In this document: positions 22,145 through 32,066 of the stretch, in pieces
How positions within the stretch are numbered: position 1 is the stretch's first letter
Layout: each line of letters begins with the position of its first letter
Virus record (IMG/VR): IMGVR_UViG_3300020470_000034
Span: 1 to 44,095 of that record
Direction: 5' to 3' (one strand)
Length of the DNA stretch: 44,095 nucleotides
From: a virus
The notes under the pieces: generated by a model
Seen by the model: the letters and a program-made list of their open reading frames with translations, nothing else
Told to the model about the DNA's origin: nothing
Databases searched by the model: none
Program-made: the position numbers and the translations under genes

Positions 22145-24697
22145 GTGCCATTAGAAGATATGACAAGTCAATTTAATCAAGGAGCTGGTGAATCAAAACC
22201 ATTGAGTCATTTGGCAGATGCACAAAACTTTTCTCCTATATATAATAATGATAAAATAGGAGAAGTAGATTTTATATCAAGTGATATTCCAGGATTTACA
22301 TCAAATGCAACTGAATTATTTTTAACGGATGGATTAATAATTCAAGGTTCTAGTAACTTAAATAGAGGACCTATAAATTCTCCATTGGTTGAATACTTGA
22401 CATCTGGTGGTCAAATAAATGGTGAAGCTCCAAATGCTTCTGCAATTATAAATATGGATAATCAAATATATGACCCTAGACCAGATACAAATGGTATACC
22501 GTCTTTTACCATAAGTGGTATTCAAAATAAAAACTCATACAATGGTTCAATATTTGATGATTTACTTGGAACACAAATATCACCATTTTCAAATGATGCA
22601 CAAATAGCTGGATATGTTTCTACAACACCTGGTCCAACTTTACCATTTACAAGTGAGGCTGAGTGGAATCCAGATACAGGTAATCCACCTCTAAAATACT
22701 ACGATAATTATCACTATGATCCAAGAGATGATAAAACAGTATTTGGTAGATTAATACCAATTACTAATAAAAATCCTTATACTGGTACTATGTTTGATGA
22801 TACATTAGCTGATAATGTTCAAGGTGGTGGTTTATTTGACTCTGGGGATACTCCATATGGTGGAAGTACTGGTTATAGAATACCACCAAACACATCAGCA
22901 AAAGATATAGCTCAAACTGGAAACTTTGGTGTATTAATAAATGATCAAAAACTTGGTGGAGAATTATACGAAGCTAATTTAGCAATAACAAATTTCGAAA
23001 ATACAACAGGAATTACTTTACCTACACCAACTACAACTTCACAAATAGATTGGTCTGGTGGTACTGCTATTGAACCTTATGCTAGTAATACAGAACCAGT
23101 TATTGGTGATGGTCTTGGAAATCATTCACCAATATTAGAGAAAGGTAGTTGGTTATATAATGGTTCGATACAAACTGGCTTTCCTGATGTTAATACTTAT
23201 ATATCAGATACGATTCCTTTTGGGAATGCATCAGAAAGATCTAATATTGTAGTTACATCTGATGGTGTACATAGATATACTTCTGATTCATTAGCAAGTC
23301 AAGATTTAACATTATCTACTATTGCCACAACTCAACAATTTTCTTTAGTTGATGATAGATTACATATTTATAATGGATCTGATACAATGAATTATAGGGG
23401 TTTAGAACCTTATTATACCTCATCAATTTCCCCAGCAGGAGTAAATACTCCTCCACCATATACAGACGATTTTGGTAGATTTAAAAAGTTTATGGATACA
23501 TCAGCGGGTGCTAATTTTAGAATTAATTCTAGTGCATTAGCAAATACTTCACATATTAAGAATGTCGTTAATCATAATTATACTTTTTTTAATAATAATG
23601 ATGGTCATAATACACAAACAGATGGTCCTTATCCAGCACCAACAACAAGATATACAGAGTTAGATGGTAATGGTTATAGACCATTTTCAAAGTTTTCTGG
23701 AACACAAGAAACATCATTAGATGGTTCATTCATTCCTGAGTATTTATGGGATGGTAGTTTGTCTTGGAAAGATAAGGGAAAGAAAGCTATCAAACAAGGT
23801 GTCAGACTCTCTTTAGCTACACTAGAAAGAAAAATGAAAGGACCTCCAAGAGGAGATTTCTTAACACTAACCCCTATGAATGAGGGAAGTGTTCAAATGG
23901 CTGCATATCCTGAAACTTTTCATGATTTAGAATCAGACTTATTACCATTTTATATTAAAGATATGAGAGATAATAGTTTTATATTTTTTAGAGCTTATAT
24001 AGAAGGGTTGACAGAAAATGTTAGTGCTGATTGGAATGAGGAAACTTTTGTTGGGAGAAGTGAATCTGTTTTCACCTATACGAAAGCTAATAGAGATATA
24101 TCATTTTCATTGAAAGTTTATGCACATACACAAGAAGAATTAGATATGATTTATAGAAAAATTAATAGACTAACTTCATTATGTTATCCAGATTATCAAA
24201 CAGATAATATCAATTTTATGGGTAAGATGAGGCCTAAACCACCAATAACAAAATTGAGATTGGGTGAATTGTATGGTAAAGCTAATAAAGAATTGGGTGG
24301 ATTTATAAAAAGTTTAACTTACAGCTTTCCAGAAAATTCTACTTGGGAAACTCAACGAGGCAAAAGAGTTCCAAAACATGCAATTATTTCTATAACATAT
24401 CAAGTAATACATGATAGAACTCCTAATATGGATACAAACTTCATTGGTAAAAAACCTCTACAAGATTCATTGGGTGCACTCGCGGGTGGATTTGTAGATG
24501 GTGGATGGTCTGGAGTAGCACAAGCGGCTGGTTCAGATTTAGGTATTAATGGTTCTAGTATGACTGCAACTATAACATCAGCTGTAGCTGCAGTTACAGA
24601 AGGTGGACTCGGTGAAAGAATTGAAGATTTTGCTGGTGATGCACTTAAAAACGCTGTTCAAAAATTAAGAGGTGGTTCTGTAATACTACCAGGATAA
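22145..24697 (+). CDS. Large baseplate protein at the gp48/gp54 position
   Basis: 850 residues from GTG, SD GGAG. The first ~540 residues are Asn/Ser/Thr/Gly/Pro-rich and carry an internal duplication (22469 and 22715). The C-terminal ~280 residues contain DLLPFYIKDMRDNSFIFFRA, ENVSADWNEETFVGRSES, FTYTKANRDISFSLKVYAHT and LDMIYRKINRLTSLCYPDYQ, a conserved baseplate domain in marine T4-like phages. By order after the tape measure, it may form the tube cap or initiator. Confidence 0.55.
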   Translation: MPLEDMTSQFNQGAGESKPLSHLADAQNFSPIYNNDKIGEVDFISSDIPGFTSNATELFLTDGLIIQGSSNLNRGPINSPLVEYLTSGGQINGEAPNASAIINMDNQIYDPRPDTNGIPSFTISGIQNKNSYNGSIFDDLLGTQISPFSNDAQIAGYVSTTPGPTLPFTSEAEWNPDTGNPPLKYYDNYHYDPRDDKTVFGRLIPITNKNPYTGTMFDDTLADNVQGGGLFDSGDTPYGGSTGYRIPPNTSAKDIAQTGNFGVLINDQKLGGELYEANLAITNFENTTGITLPTPTTTSQIDWSGGTAIEPYASNTEPVIGDGLGNHSPILEKGSWLYNGSIQTGFPDVNTYISDTIPFGNASERSNIVVTSDGVHRYTSDSLASQDLTLSTIATTQQFSLVDDRLHIYNGSDTMNYRGLEPYYTSSISPAGVNTPPPYTDDFGRFKKFMDTSAGANFRINSSALANTSHIKNVVNHNYTFFNNNDGHNTQTDGPYPAPTTRYTELDGNGYRPFSKFSGTQETSLDGSFIPEYLWDGSLSWKDKGKKAIKQGVRLSLATLERKMKGPPRGDFLTLTPMNEGSVQMAAYPETFHDLESDLLPFYIKDMRDNSFIFFRAYIEGLTENVSADWNEETFVGRSESVFTYTKANRDISFSLKVYAHTQEELDMIYRKINRLTSLCYPDYQTDNINFMGKMRPKPPITKLRLGELYGKANKELGGFIKSLTYSFPENSTWETQRGKRVPKHAIISITYQVIHDRTPNMDTNFIGKKPLQDSLGALAGGFVDGGWSGVAQAAGSDLGINGSSMTATITSAVAAVTEGGLGERIEDFAGDALKNAVQKLRGGSVILPG
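22469..22807 (+). repeat. Internal duplication in the baseplate protein N-terminal region
   Basis: Two copies start at 22469 and 22715 and encode YDPR.D followed ~20 residues later by NKN.Y.G(S/T)(I/M)FDD.L. The pattern is visible in protein; DNA similarity is weaker, so this is an old duplication. Confidence 0.6.
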
Positions 24698-24711
24698 TAG
24701 TGAGAATATGA

Positions 24712-24981
24712 ATGTCAAGATATAAGAATACTAAAATTAAAACAATAGATGGTAAAGAATCATATGATACAACATTATATGAAGTTATACCTGAGGATAC
24801 AAATGATATTCATGTTATGACTCAAATTGGTGATAGATTAGATTTGTTAGCTTTACAATTTTATGGTGATAAAAATCTCTGGTGGTATATAGGAAAGGCT
24901 AACAATTTAAAATTTAATAATTTAGAACCAGGAATTATATTAAGAATACCAGCTTCAATTAGATATGCAAATGGGCAATAA
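24712..24981 (+). CDS. Small LysM-like baseplate protein (gp53/gpX-type)
   Basis: 89 residues. The core DRLDLLALQFYGDKNLWWYI followed by GKANNL and a PGIILRIP end is a LysM-like fold seen in T4 gp53 and Mu/P2 gpX tail proteins. These proteins bind the hub or wedge and may contact peptidoglycan. Size is smaller than T4 gp53 (~196). It sits between the large baseplate protein and the hub. Confidence 0.65.
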   Translation: MSRYKNTKIKTIDGKESYDTTLYEVIPEDTNDIHVMTQIGDRLDLLALQFYGDKNLWWYIGKANNLKFNNLEPGIILRIPASIRYANGQ

Positions 24982-25002
24982 TAAAATAAAAGGTTTTTAG
25001 AT

Positions 25003-28000
25003 ATGGCTATAGATTTTAAACATGATAGACAATTCGGTAGTGACATAAACTTCCAAATCAAAAAAAAATTAGAAAGAAGACAAAAAACCAAACAAATGCC
25101 AGGCCCTGGTGAATCTATGCAAGAAGCACACCAATCTGGAATGTGGAGACATGGTGGTAAAGAAGGAAGTGACTCACAAATGTCTACTAGATCACCATGG
25201 ATAAGGATGTGGTGTGCAGTACAAACTTATATATTAGAAGATGATGATGAGGCTACTAGGAAAGCTAGATCAGAAACTGAACCTCTTATAAAAGCAGGTG
25301 AAACTGTAAAAAAGAAAAAACCTAAAGACATACGAATATACCAAATTGGTAATAATGTATTCAGAGACTATTCAAAAAATAATACATGGTTTGACAGTCA
25401 AGTAGAAAAAATTGTTGACTTGGCTGATGGTGATGATTCGGCAAGAATAAGTACAATTGGTGGAGGGCAATTAACAGAAAACCAATTTATGAAACCTTCA
25501 GCTGGTATAAAATCACTAACAAGTACATATCTTGGTGATACTGGATTGTCAAGAGAAACTGTTGTTAACTTCACGGTAAATAATATCTATGATTATGATA
25601 ACATAATTTTACCATACTTTTTAAGACCTGGATCTAAAGTGTTTATTGACTATGGATGGAATACATCTAATGTTTATGATCAAAGAGATTATATAGTTAG
25701 AAAAGCTGGTGGTGGTATTAAGGCTGATGAAGATTTAGAAACTGCTATATTTAAAAATGAAAGTGGTGGAATATTACACGACGCAGAAGGTGATATGGAT
25801 ACTGTTGTTGGTTTGGTTACAAATTTTGATGCTAAGGCAAATAAAACTGGTGGATTTGATTGTACAGTAACAATAATCTCAACTAATTATGCACTTATTG
25901 ATCATAATCAAACTAATGGAGCAGACATTGCTGATATTATATCTACAAAAGTTACACAAAGATTATGGGATTTTGTTTCAAAAAAATTAAATTTAGAAGA
26001 GTTAGAAAACGAAGATTTATTTAATGATGATGAATTTAAATCGTTGTTGGCATATTCTATTGGATATGGTACTAAAGGGTCATGGGTTGATTTCAAAGCT
26101 CCAGATGAAGAAGATTGGTTTAATATGGCTGAGGGTGATAATAATGTGTTATATGCTATACCTGATGAGGCATATCAAAGTGGAATACATTATCAATTAT
26201 TAGAAGATGTACATTATGCCAATGTAGAACTTAAAACAACTCAACGACAAGATTGTGGAACTAGTAGAAAAAAAATAGAGGCAGAATTTCAAAGATGTAT
26301 TCATAATGTTCCACAAAACTGGAAGGATAATGGTTGGTTGACTTATATGCCACAACAAGATCAATATAAGTTATGCAAAAAAATGCAAGAAGACATGATG
26401 GATGAGTTTCTTAAATGTCAAAAATCTGGTAAAACATCAGCTGAATTAATTGTTAAGGATAGAAATAAAAAAGAGACTAATTTACCACCAGTTGATGAAA
26501 ACTTATTTATTTCACTTGGTACATTAGAACAAATATTGAATGATCATTTAGGATTTACGGCTGAATCTGCAGATGATACATCTATTAAGTTTGACTTGAC
26601 ATCTGCGTATGTTAATTACAATTATTGGCAATCATTAAAACAAAGAGTATTAAGACAAAAAGAAATAATACCATTTATTTTACCTACATTTAATTGGACT
26701 GGAGATACCGATGCACTTTTATATAATAAAGTAAAAGCTGCTGATATTTTTGTTAGTTTAAAATATGTAACACAAGCATTTAGAAATAGAAGTGAAGTTA
26801 AACTAGCTTTACAAGATTTATTAGATGAATTTTCAGCATTTTCTGCTGGTACAAATGATTTTAAATTGACTGCAGGCGGGTTAGAAAATAAAATTATGTT
26901 GATGGATAGGAATGTTACTATACAAAAAGGTGAAACTTTAGATGAAAGAGATGCTTTTAAAGATTTAGATTTTGATGATTACTTTGTATTTAATGTTTAT
27001 GGACCAGATTCAATAGTTACTCAATTTGATCTTTCAATGAATCTACAAAATGATAATTTAAAAAATGCTATGGCTATAAAATCTATGGATTATGGAAAAA
27101 GACTTTTTGTATTAAATGACAAAATAAGACAAGACTTAGCTTTAAAAGAATTGACACGGGGAATTGATGAGAGTGATAATTCGGACTATTATTATGAACA
27201 TCTACCAAATTATACAGCTGATAATGCCAATGAAACAATAATTGGTTCATTAAAACAACAATCTGTTAATGAGTCTTATGGGCAATACACAACAATTCCA
27301 GCCAAAGAATATAATGAATTATATATGAGTCATATTTTAGCTCAAATTTATCAAAATGGTAAACAAGGAAATGCGTATTGGAAAAACTTTTATGATTATC
27401 CTGAGTTACAACATTTGATGAATCATAAAATAGGTGATAATGATACTGGGAGAAAAATATGTTCACAGTACTATAATGATTTTGATGCAGAATACTGTTG
27501 GCATGAGGTAATTATTCCACCAAATGAAGCTTGGAATATAGCTAGCCTACCAAAAGATGTAGATAGGAAGATTCCTATGCCAGGCACTGTTATAATTATC
27601 GAATCTCCAAATGCATCATATGCACAATCAAGGGGTGGTAAAATAAAACCAGGAAATTCATCATTAAATAGTAATATTGTTAATAAAAAAACACCTAGTG
27701 CATCTAATAAAAGTAATCAAATGATAGTTGGTGAAGATGAATTTCCACCTGTTCTATACGCTGATTCTATTGCTGAATATTTTGATTACAAGGTTAGAAT
27801 TGAAGATGCTGAATATGAATATAATCTTGAACCAATCGATATACCATATACATTGAATTTAACTATTCATGGAATAGCTGGAATACTACCAACAAATGCT
27901 ATCAATGTAGATTATTTACCAAAAAATTATAAAGATAGGGTTTACTTTGTTATTACTAAAGTTAAACAAACTATCAATGCTGGTAAATGGGAAACGGAAT

Positions 28001-28437
28001 TGGAATGTGCTATGAGATATAGATCAAATCAAGAATGGAAACATATTGATTGGTACAGACCAAAAATTCAAATGAATAAATCTGTTTTAGAATCATTAGG
28101 ATTTAAAAAACAAGATATAGAAAATATTTATGCATTACCATTAGAATGGTGGACTGTATATCCAGGTTTTTCTGGTAATGTTGAAGCTGAAGGCTTTTGG
28201 GATAAACGAAAAGTTTGTACTGGTCCACAAGATACTAGTTGTGGATATAAAAAACATCCAAGTTCCCCACCTGGGGAAGCCTTAATGGTTGCTGGTAATT
28301 GTACATTTGATACACACAACGCTGTATGGTATTGTACTTGGAGAGAAGGTTGGGATGCCGAACCAGCCCCACCAAGTGGACAAACTGGAAACACAGCTGT
28401 TGAGGGTGGTGGAGAAGAAGAACTTCCACCTACATAA
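25003..28437 (+). CDS. Large baseplate hub/tail-tip protein
   Basis: 1144 residues. The N-terminal part has QFMKPSAGIKSLTSTYLGDT, LSRETVVNFTVNNIYDYDNI and YFLRPGSKVFIDYGWNTSN, a hub-type pattern (gp27-like) from T4-like marine phages. A long central region with acidic loops follows. The C-terminus ends in a four-Cys tail (KVCTGPQDTSCG, GNCTFD, VWYCTW) and a Gly/Pro-rich end. Its size suggests fusion of hub and additional domains. It is the last structural gene here; the next unit has a different promoter type. Confidence 0.6.
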   Translation: MAIDFKHDRQFGSDINFQIKKKLERRQKTKQMPGPGESMQEAHQSGMWRHGGKEGSDSQMSTRSPWIRMWCAVQTYILEDDDEATRKARSETEPLIKAGETVKKKKPKDIRIYQIGNNVFRDYSKNNTWFDSQVEKIVDLADGDDSARISTIGGGQLTENQFMKPSAGIKSLTSTYLGDTGLSRETVVNFTVNNIYDYDNIILPYFLRPGSKVFIDYGWNTSNVYDQRDYIVRKAGGGIKADEDLETAIFKNESGGILHDAEGDMDTVVGLVTNFDAKANKTGGFDCTVTIISTNYALIDHNQTNGADIADIISTKVTQRLWDFVSKKLNLEELENEDLFNDDEFKSLLAYSIGYGTKGSWVDFKAPDEEDWFNMAEGDNNVLYAIPDEAYQSGIHYQLLEDVHYANVELKTTQRQDCGTSRKKIEAEFQRCIHNVPQNWKDNGWLTYMPQQDQYKLCKKMQEDMMDEFLKCQKSGKTSAELIVKDRNKKETNLPPVDENLFISLGTLEQILNDHLGFTAESADDTSIKFDLTSAYVNYNYWQSLKQRVLRQKEIIPFILPTFNWTGDTDALLYNKVKAADIFVSLKYVTQAFRNRSEVKLALQDLLDEFSAFSAGTNDFKLTAGGLENKIMLMDRNVTIQKGETLDERDAFKDLDFDDYFVFNVYGPDSIVTQFDLSMNLQNDNLKNAMAIKSMDYGKRLFVLNDKIRQDLALKELTRGIDESDNSDYYYEHLPNYTADNANETIIGSLKQQSVNESYGQYTTIPAKEYNELYMSHILAQIYQNGKQGNAYWKNFYDYPELQHLMNHKIGDNDTGRKICSQYYNDFDAEYCWHEVIIPPNEAWNIASLPKDVDRKIPMPGTVIIIESPNASYAQSRGGKIKPGNSSLNSNIVNKKTPSASNKSNQMIVGEDEFPPVLYADSIAEYFDYKVRIEDAEYEYNLEPIDIPYTLNLTIHGIAGILPTNAINVDYLPKNYKDRVYFVITKVKQTINAGKWETELECAMRYRSNQEWKHIDWYRPKIQMNKSVLESLGFKKQDIENIYALPLEWWTVYPGFSGNVEAEGFWDKRKVCTGPQDTSCGYKKHPSSPPGEALMVAGNCTFDTHNAVWYCTWREGWDAEPAPPSGQTGNTAVEGGGEEELPPT

Positions 28438-28440
28438 AAA

Positions 28441-28476
28441 AAAACGTTTGTTTTATTCATAAAAATGTTATATATT
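28441..28476 (+). promoter_or_regulatory. Putative early/middle promoter for the polymerase unit
   Basis: AAAACGTTTGTTTTAT (28441-28456), then TATATATT (28469-28476) 12 bases further on. Very similar to the element at 35671. In T4, early promoters show a comparable GTTTACTTT-type upstream box. No late TATTTATA motif here. Confidence 0.5.
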
Positions 28477-28484
28477 GAGGTACG

Positions 28485-29726
28485 ATGTATATTGTTATAC
28501 CTATATTTAAAGATCCAAACTTACATCCATTACATAAAAACAATGGATTATCAGCCCTATGGGTTAAACCCAAAGACGATAAATCATTCTTTATAATACA
28601 GAAACATCCTGATTCGGATAAAGTATTAGAAGATTTCAAATGGTTGAATGAACATACAATCCTCACACCTGATAAAAAAATATTAAATCATTTTTATGAA
28701 TTTGATAAAGTTATAGATATTAACTACTTGTATTGGGATGATACAGGTAAACCATTTGAAAAACATATAACGAATAATGCAATAGATTTCTTGTCAAACA
28801 AGTATTACAATGTAAAAAAACTTAACGAGATTATACCATTATGCAAACATAATGAGTATTGTAATGATATTGTGAAATCAATGGATAATTTAATTGTTGA
28901 GTTGTTTGATGAATATATGAATGATGTTGTAAAGGCGTTTACATCTATTGAAAAGAATGGAATCAAAGTTTCAGATGATATATGTGATATATTTGATATG
29001 AGAGTAAAGAAACATATATCAGATGGTAAATTATATTCACAATACAATCTATGGACAACAACAGGTAGGCCAAGTAATTCATTTGGTACTGTTAATTTTG
29101 CAGCTCTACCACCCGAAAAAAGAAAGGCTTTTATACCTGAAAATGATTATCTCGTAGAGTTTGATTTTGATGCATATCATTTAAGATTAATTGCTGATTT
29201 AGTAGATTATGATTTTGGTAAAGAATCTGTACATGAACACTTGGCACAACATTATGGTTGTTCATATGAAGAATCTAAACAAAAAAGTTTTAAGTTATTA
29301 TATGGTGGAATTGACGAAAAAACACGAAAAACAGTACCATTTTTTGAAAAAACTTATAATTTTATTAATAAAAAGTGGAATGAAATAAATACTCATAATT
29401 GTATTTATACAGATATTTATAGAAGGAAACTTATATATGATAATTATACAGATTTAAATAGAAATAAACTTTTTAATTATCTAATACAGTCTACAGAAAC
29501 GGAAAGAAATATTAAACGAATATTAGAGGTACAAAATTACTTATTAGATAAAAAAACTAAATTAATTTTATATGGTTATGATAGTTTTTTATTTGATATT
29601 GATAAATCTGATGGAGTAAATATATTGAAAGATATTAAGAATATTTTAGAAGAAAAAAAATATGTAACAAAAGTTAAACTTGGTAATACTTATGACCATA
29701 TGGTTGATATTACAAAAAGGTTATAA
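28485..29726 (+). CDS. Compact, divergent family A DNA polymerase-like protein
   Basis: 413 residues, SD GAGG. It contains the family A pattern without any exonuclease domain: TTGRPSNSFGTVNFAALPPE (~190), motif A VEFDFDAYHLRLI with D227, motif B KQKSFKLLYGG with K265 and Y273 spaced as in Pol I, and motif C YGYDSFLF with D366. Both metal-binding Asp residues are present. The motif C HDE has become YDS, and motif A's Glu is replaced by His. A role in repair or gap filling, or a replicative backup, is inferred; the T4 replicative polymerase (gp43, family B) is not in this window. Confidence 0.7.
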   Translation: MYIVIPIFKDPNLHPLHKNNGLSALWVKPKDDKSFFIIQKHPDSDKVLEDFKWLNEHTILTPDKKILNHFYEFDKVIDINYLYWDDTGKPFEKHITNNAIDFLSNKYYNVKKLNEIIPLCKHNEYCNDIVKSMDNLIVELFDEYMNDVVKAFTSIEKNGIKVSDDICDIFDMRVKKHISDGKLYSQYNLWTTTGRPSNSFGTVNFAALPPEKRKAFIPENDYLVEFDFDAYHLRLIADLVDYDFGKESVHEHLAQHYGCSYEESKQKSFKLLYGGIDEKTRKTVPFFEKTYNFINKKWNEINTHNCIYTDIYRRKLIYDNYTDLNRNKLFNYLIQSTETERNIKRILEVQNYLLDKKTKLILYGYDSFLFDIDKSDGVNILKDIKNILEEKKYVTKVKLGNTYDHMVDITKRL

Positions 29727-29729
29727 TTT

Positions 29730-31577
29730 ATGAATTTCTTACCAATGAAAATAGTAGAAAAGTGGTCGTATCGTGTAAACAACGGAATGCCTAACGTTTC
29801 TAATCCCTTACATATAGTAAAACTTAAAGAAATCTTGAAAGAAGATAATTATCCTGAAAAATTTATAAATGAATTAATTAATAATTTAACAGAATCATCA
29901 TTCTATGCTCGTAGTAAAAAGAGTGGAAAGATAGTTATATACAAAGACAAAGCTAATTATCAAAAGGGTATTGAAGATGGTTCTCATGAAAAAGTGGATA
30001 GAGCAGAAGCTGAAAAAGAATTAGGCATTGATAAAAAAGATGACGAAAAACCAGTTAAAAAAGATTCACCTAAAGTATCAAAGGATGATGGATATACTGG
30101 TGATGTTGCACACGACTTAAAGGTTGATGATTTAAAACAAAAAGAAATTGAAAAAGAAAAAAACATTGGTAATGAAAATATAGATGACTTTAGAAATAAA
30201 GATCATCAAGATACTGATTCTGCTTTAGTTTATACAAAAACACAAGAACAAAAAGATAAAGAAAGTGGAACATCAGATTTTGATAAAGGAGCTGGAACAC
30301 ATGCTTCCAGAGCTGGTGAAGCTGCAACTCATAAAGCATTAAGAATGTTAAAGAAAGGTTCTTCATATGATGAAGTAAAAGATTACTTGATGTTTATAGC
30401 AAATGATAAAGATAGTTTTCTCGACAAAGATTGGGTTAATGCTTCAATATCTGCTACCAAATCTATAGAATCTACATTTGGTATAGATAATATAGAAGAG
30501 GTTGTTTGGGATACTAAAAGTGGACATAAAACCATAGGTGTCGAAAATCACGGAACATCAGCTGATATGTTTGTTAAGACAAAAGATGGAACTAGAGTTG
30601 GAATATCTTTAAAGAAAGATGGTAAAGTATTTATAAGGAATGGTGGTTATAAAAGTGTCTTTGGAAAATTATCATCTGATTTATCAAGTGCTGGTGTATC
30701 TGAAGCTGAATTAAAAGCATTTGATGATAAAGCAGGTATGAAAAGTTTTGTAGAAGATTTAAATCAATCAATTAATGAGGGTGTCGATAAAATAAAAGTT
30801 TCCCAAGCCTATCCAAATGTTGTAAGTAATCTAAAAACTGATACAGAATACGCTAGAAAAGCTTTAGGTCCTAATTATGAAAAATATATTAATAGAATGG
30901 ATGATGAACTTTTTGATAGACTACAAGGTAAATCTGGTAAAATGACAAAAGATGATGTCAAGATTTTAGCTAAAATATCAGCAACCCCAGAAATGATGAG
31001 TGAAGATTCTTCAATTTATGATAATATGAGAAATGCTGATGTTAGACTAACACAAAGATTTTTACAAGGTATACAAGAAAGTAAACCAATAGAATCTGCC
31101 ATCAAAGATGAAGTTTTAAAAGGTATACATGTTGAACAAATTATAGGAACAGATGATAGTATGAACCTTGATAAGTTTATGACTGTATATGGAATTGAAC
31201 CTGATGGTTCTCAATTAAGTGAGAGAACTTTAATGAATATGTTTGGAGAAGATGCTGAGAAATCTCTAAAATCTTATAGGGAAAGTAAGTCACCAGAAGA
31301 TAGAAAAAAATTACAAAAAACACTCAGAGATAAATTAAAAATTGATTATTCGGATGGTGCAAAAGATGGTACGATTAAAATTAAACATGAAGGTCCTCCA
31401 CCTCAAGAATTTTCATTGTTCACAATAAAGGCTAGGTCTAGAGGAATAGGTGCTTCACCCACATTCGAAATGGCACAAACTAATTTTATGTCCAATGCAT
31501 TAAAATTTGGGTTAGATGTTAAGGAATGGCCTGAACCTCAAAAAACTAATTTTTTGAGAAAACAAAGAGAAGAATAA
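29730..31577 (+). CDS. Large protein with possible PD-(D/E)XK-like core
   Basis: 615 residues, ATG 29730 three bases after the polymerase stop. Residues ~1-90 are helical/basic (NPLHIVKLKEILKEDNYP and SFYARSKKSGKIVIYKDKAN), 90-180 disordered Lys/Asp/Glu, then a domain ~190-310. In it, E197 (RAGEAATHKAL), D279 (TSADMFVKTKDG) and K296 (GISLKKDG) are arranged like a PD-(D/E)XK nuclease, although the usual second acidic residue is Ser. The C-terminal part is helical. The nuclease call is a guess based on spacing. Confidence 0.5.
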   Translation: MNFLPMKIVEKWSYRVNNGMPNVSNPLHIVKLKEILKEDNYPEKFINELINNLTESSFYARSKKSGKIVIYKDKANYQKGIEDGSHEKVDRAEAEKELGIDKKDDEKPVKKDSPKVSKDDGYTGDVAHDLKVDDLKQKEIEKEKNIGNENIDDFRNKDHQDTDSALVYTKTQEQKDKESGTSDFDKGAGTHASRAGEAATHKALRMLKKGSSYDEVKDYLMFIANDKDSFLDKDWVNASISATKSIESTFGIDNIEEVVWDTKSGHKTIGVENHGTSADMFVKTKDGTRVGISLKKDGKVFIRNGGYKSVFGKLSSDLSSAGVSEAELKAFDDKAGMKSFVEDLNQSINEGVDKIKVSQAYPNVVSNLKTDTEYARKALGPNYEKYINRMDDELFDRLQGKSGKMTKDDVKILAKISATPEMMSEDSSIYDNMRNADVRLTQRFLQGIQESKPIESAIKDEVLKGIHVEQIIGTDDSMNLDKFMTVYGIEPDGSQLSERTLMNMFGEDAEKSLKSYRESKSPEDRKKLQKTLRDKLKIDYSDGAKDGTIKIKHEGPPPQEFSLFTIKARSRGIGASPTFEMAQTNFMSNALKFGLDVKEWPEPQKTNFLRKQREE

Positions 31578-31578
31578 T

Positions 31579-31974
31579 ATGAACACACAATTACTATGTA
31601 CATTCACAACAAAAAAAGATTTAGAAAATGTTGTAAAACAAATTGAAGAAGCTTATGATATAGTATTTAATAAAATTTATGTATTACAAAATGAAGAAAA
31701 TATAAATGAATTGATATGCACTTATAATGTAGAAGTTGGTCAAGGTATTGATTATAATAAAGTAAAGGGAACTATATCATTACATAGAAAGAAACATTCA
31801 AACACTTTATATACTATAAATGCCTTGAATGAATGTATAAAAAATCTAAACAATGGAGCTTTAGACAAAGATTTTATTATCCCATGGGAAAATTTTAGAA
31901 ATATGTTATTAGTAACAAATTCAGAAGGATTGAATAGAATTAGTACACGAATTTTTAAAATTATAAAGGTATAA
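31579..31974 (+). CDS. Conserved-looking protein of unknown function
   Basis: 131 residues, start two bases after the previous stop. It starts NTQLLCTFTTKKDLENVVKQ and has alternating strands and helices (AYDIVFNKIYVL, ELICTYNVEVG, YTINALNECIKN, FIIPWENFRNMLLV). It looks like a compact alpha/beta fold. I recall similar small proteins in marine T4-like phages but cannot name the family. Confidence 0.5.
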   Translation: MNTQLLCTFTTKKDLENVVKQIEEAYDIVFNKIYVLQNEENINELICTYNVEVGQGIDYNKVKGTISLHRKKHSNTLYTINALNECIKNLNNGALDKDFIIPWENFRNMLLVTNSEGLNRISTRIFKIIKV

Positions 31975-31980
31975 TAAAAA

Positions 31981-32010
31981 AAACGTTGACTTATATATAT
32001 TTTTATATGT
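31981..32010 (+). promoter_or_regulatory. Putative early/middle promoter before the thioredoxin-like gene
   Basis: AAACGTTGACTTAT with a TTGACT box (31986-31991), followed by TATATG (32004-32009). It shares ACGTTG with the elements at 28444 and 35677 but has shorter spacing. Confidence 0.4.
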
Positions 32011-32066
32011 AAGTTATGAAAATAGTATTTAATTATAAAACAAATCGATTATAGGAGAAAATGGTT

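Noticed and set aside
28128-28460. Minus-strand 110-codon ORF with Cys/Pro
   Set aside because: Antisense of the hub tail; no ribosome-binding site, and the neighbouring genes are all on the + strand.
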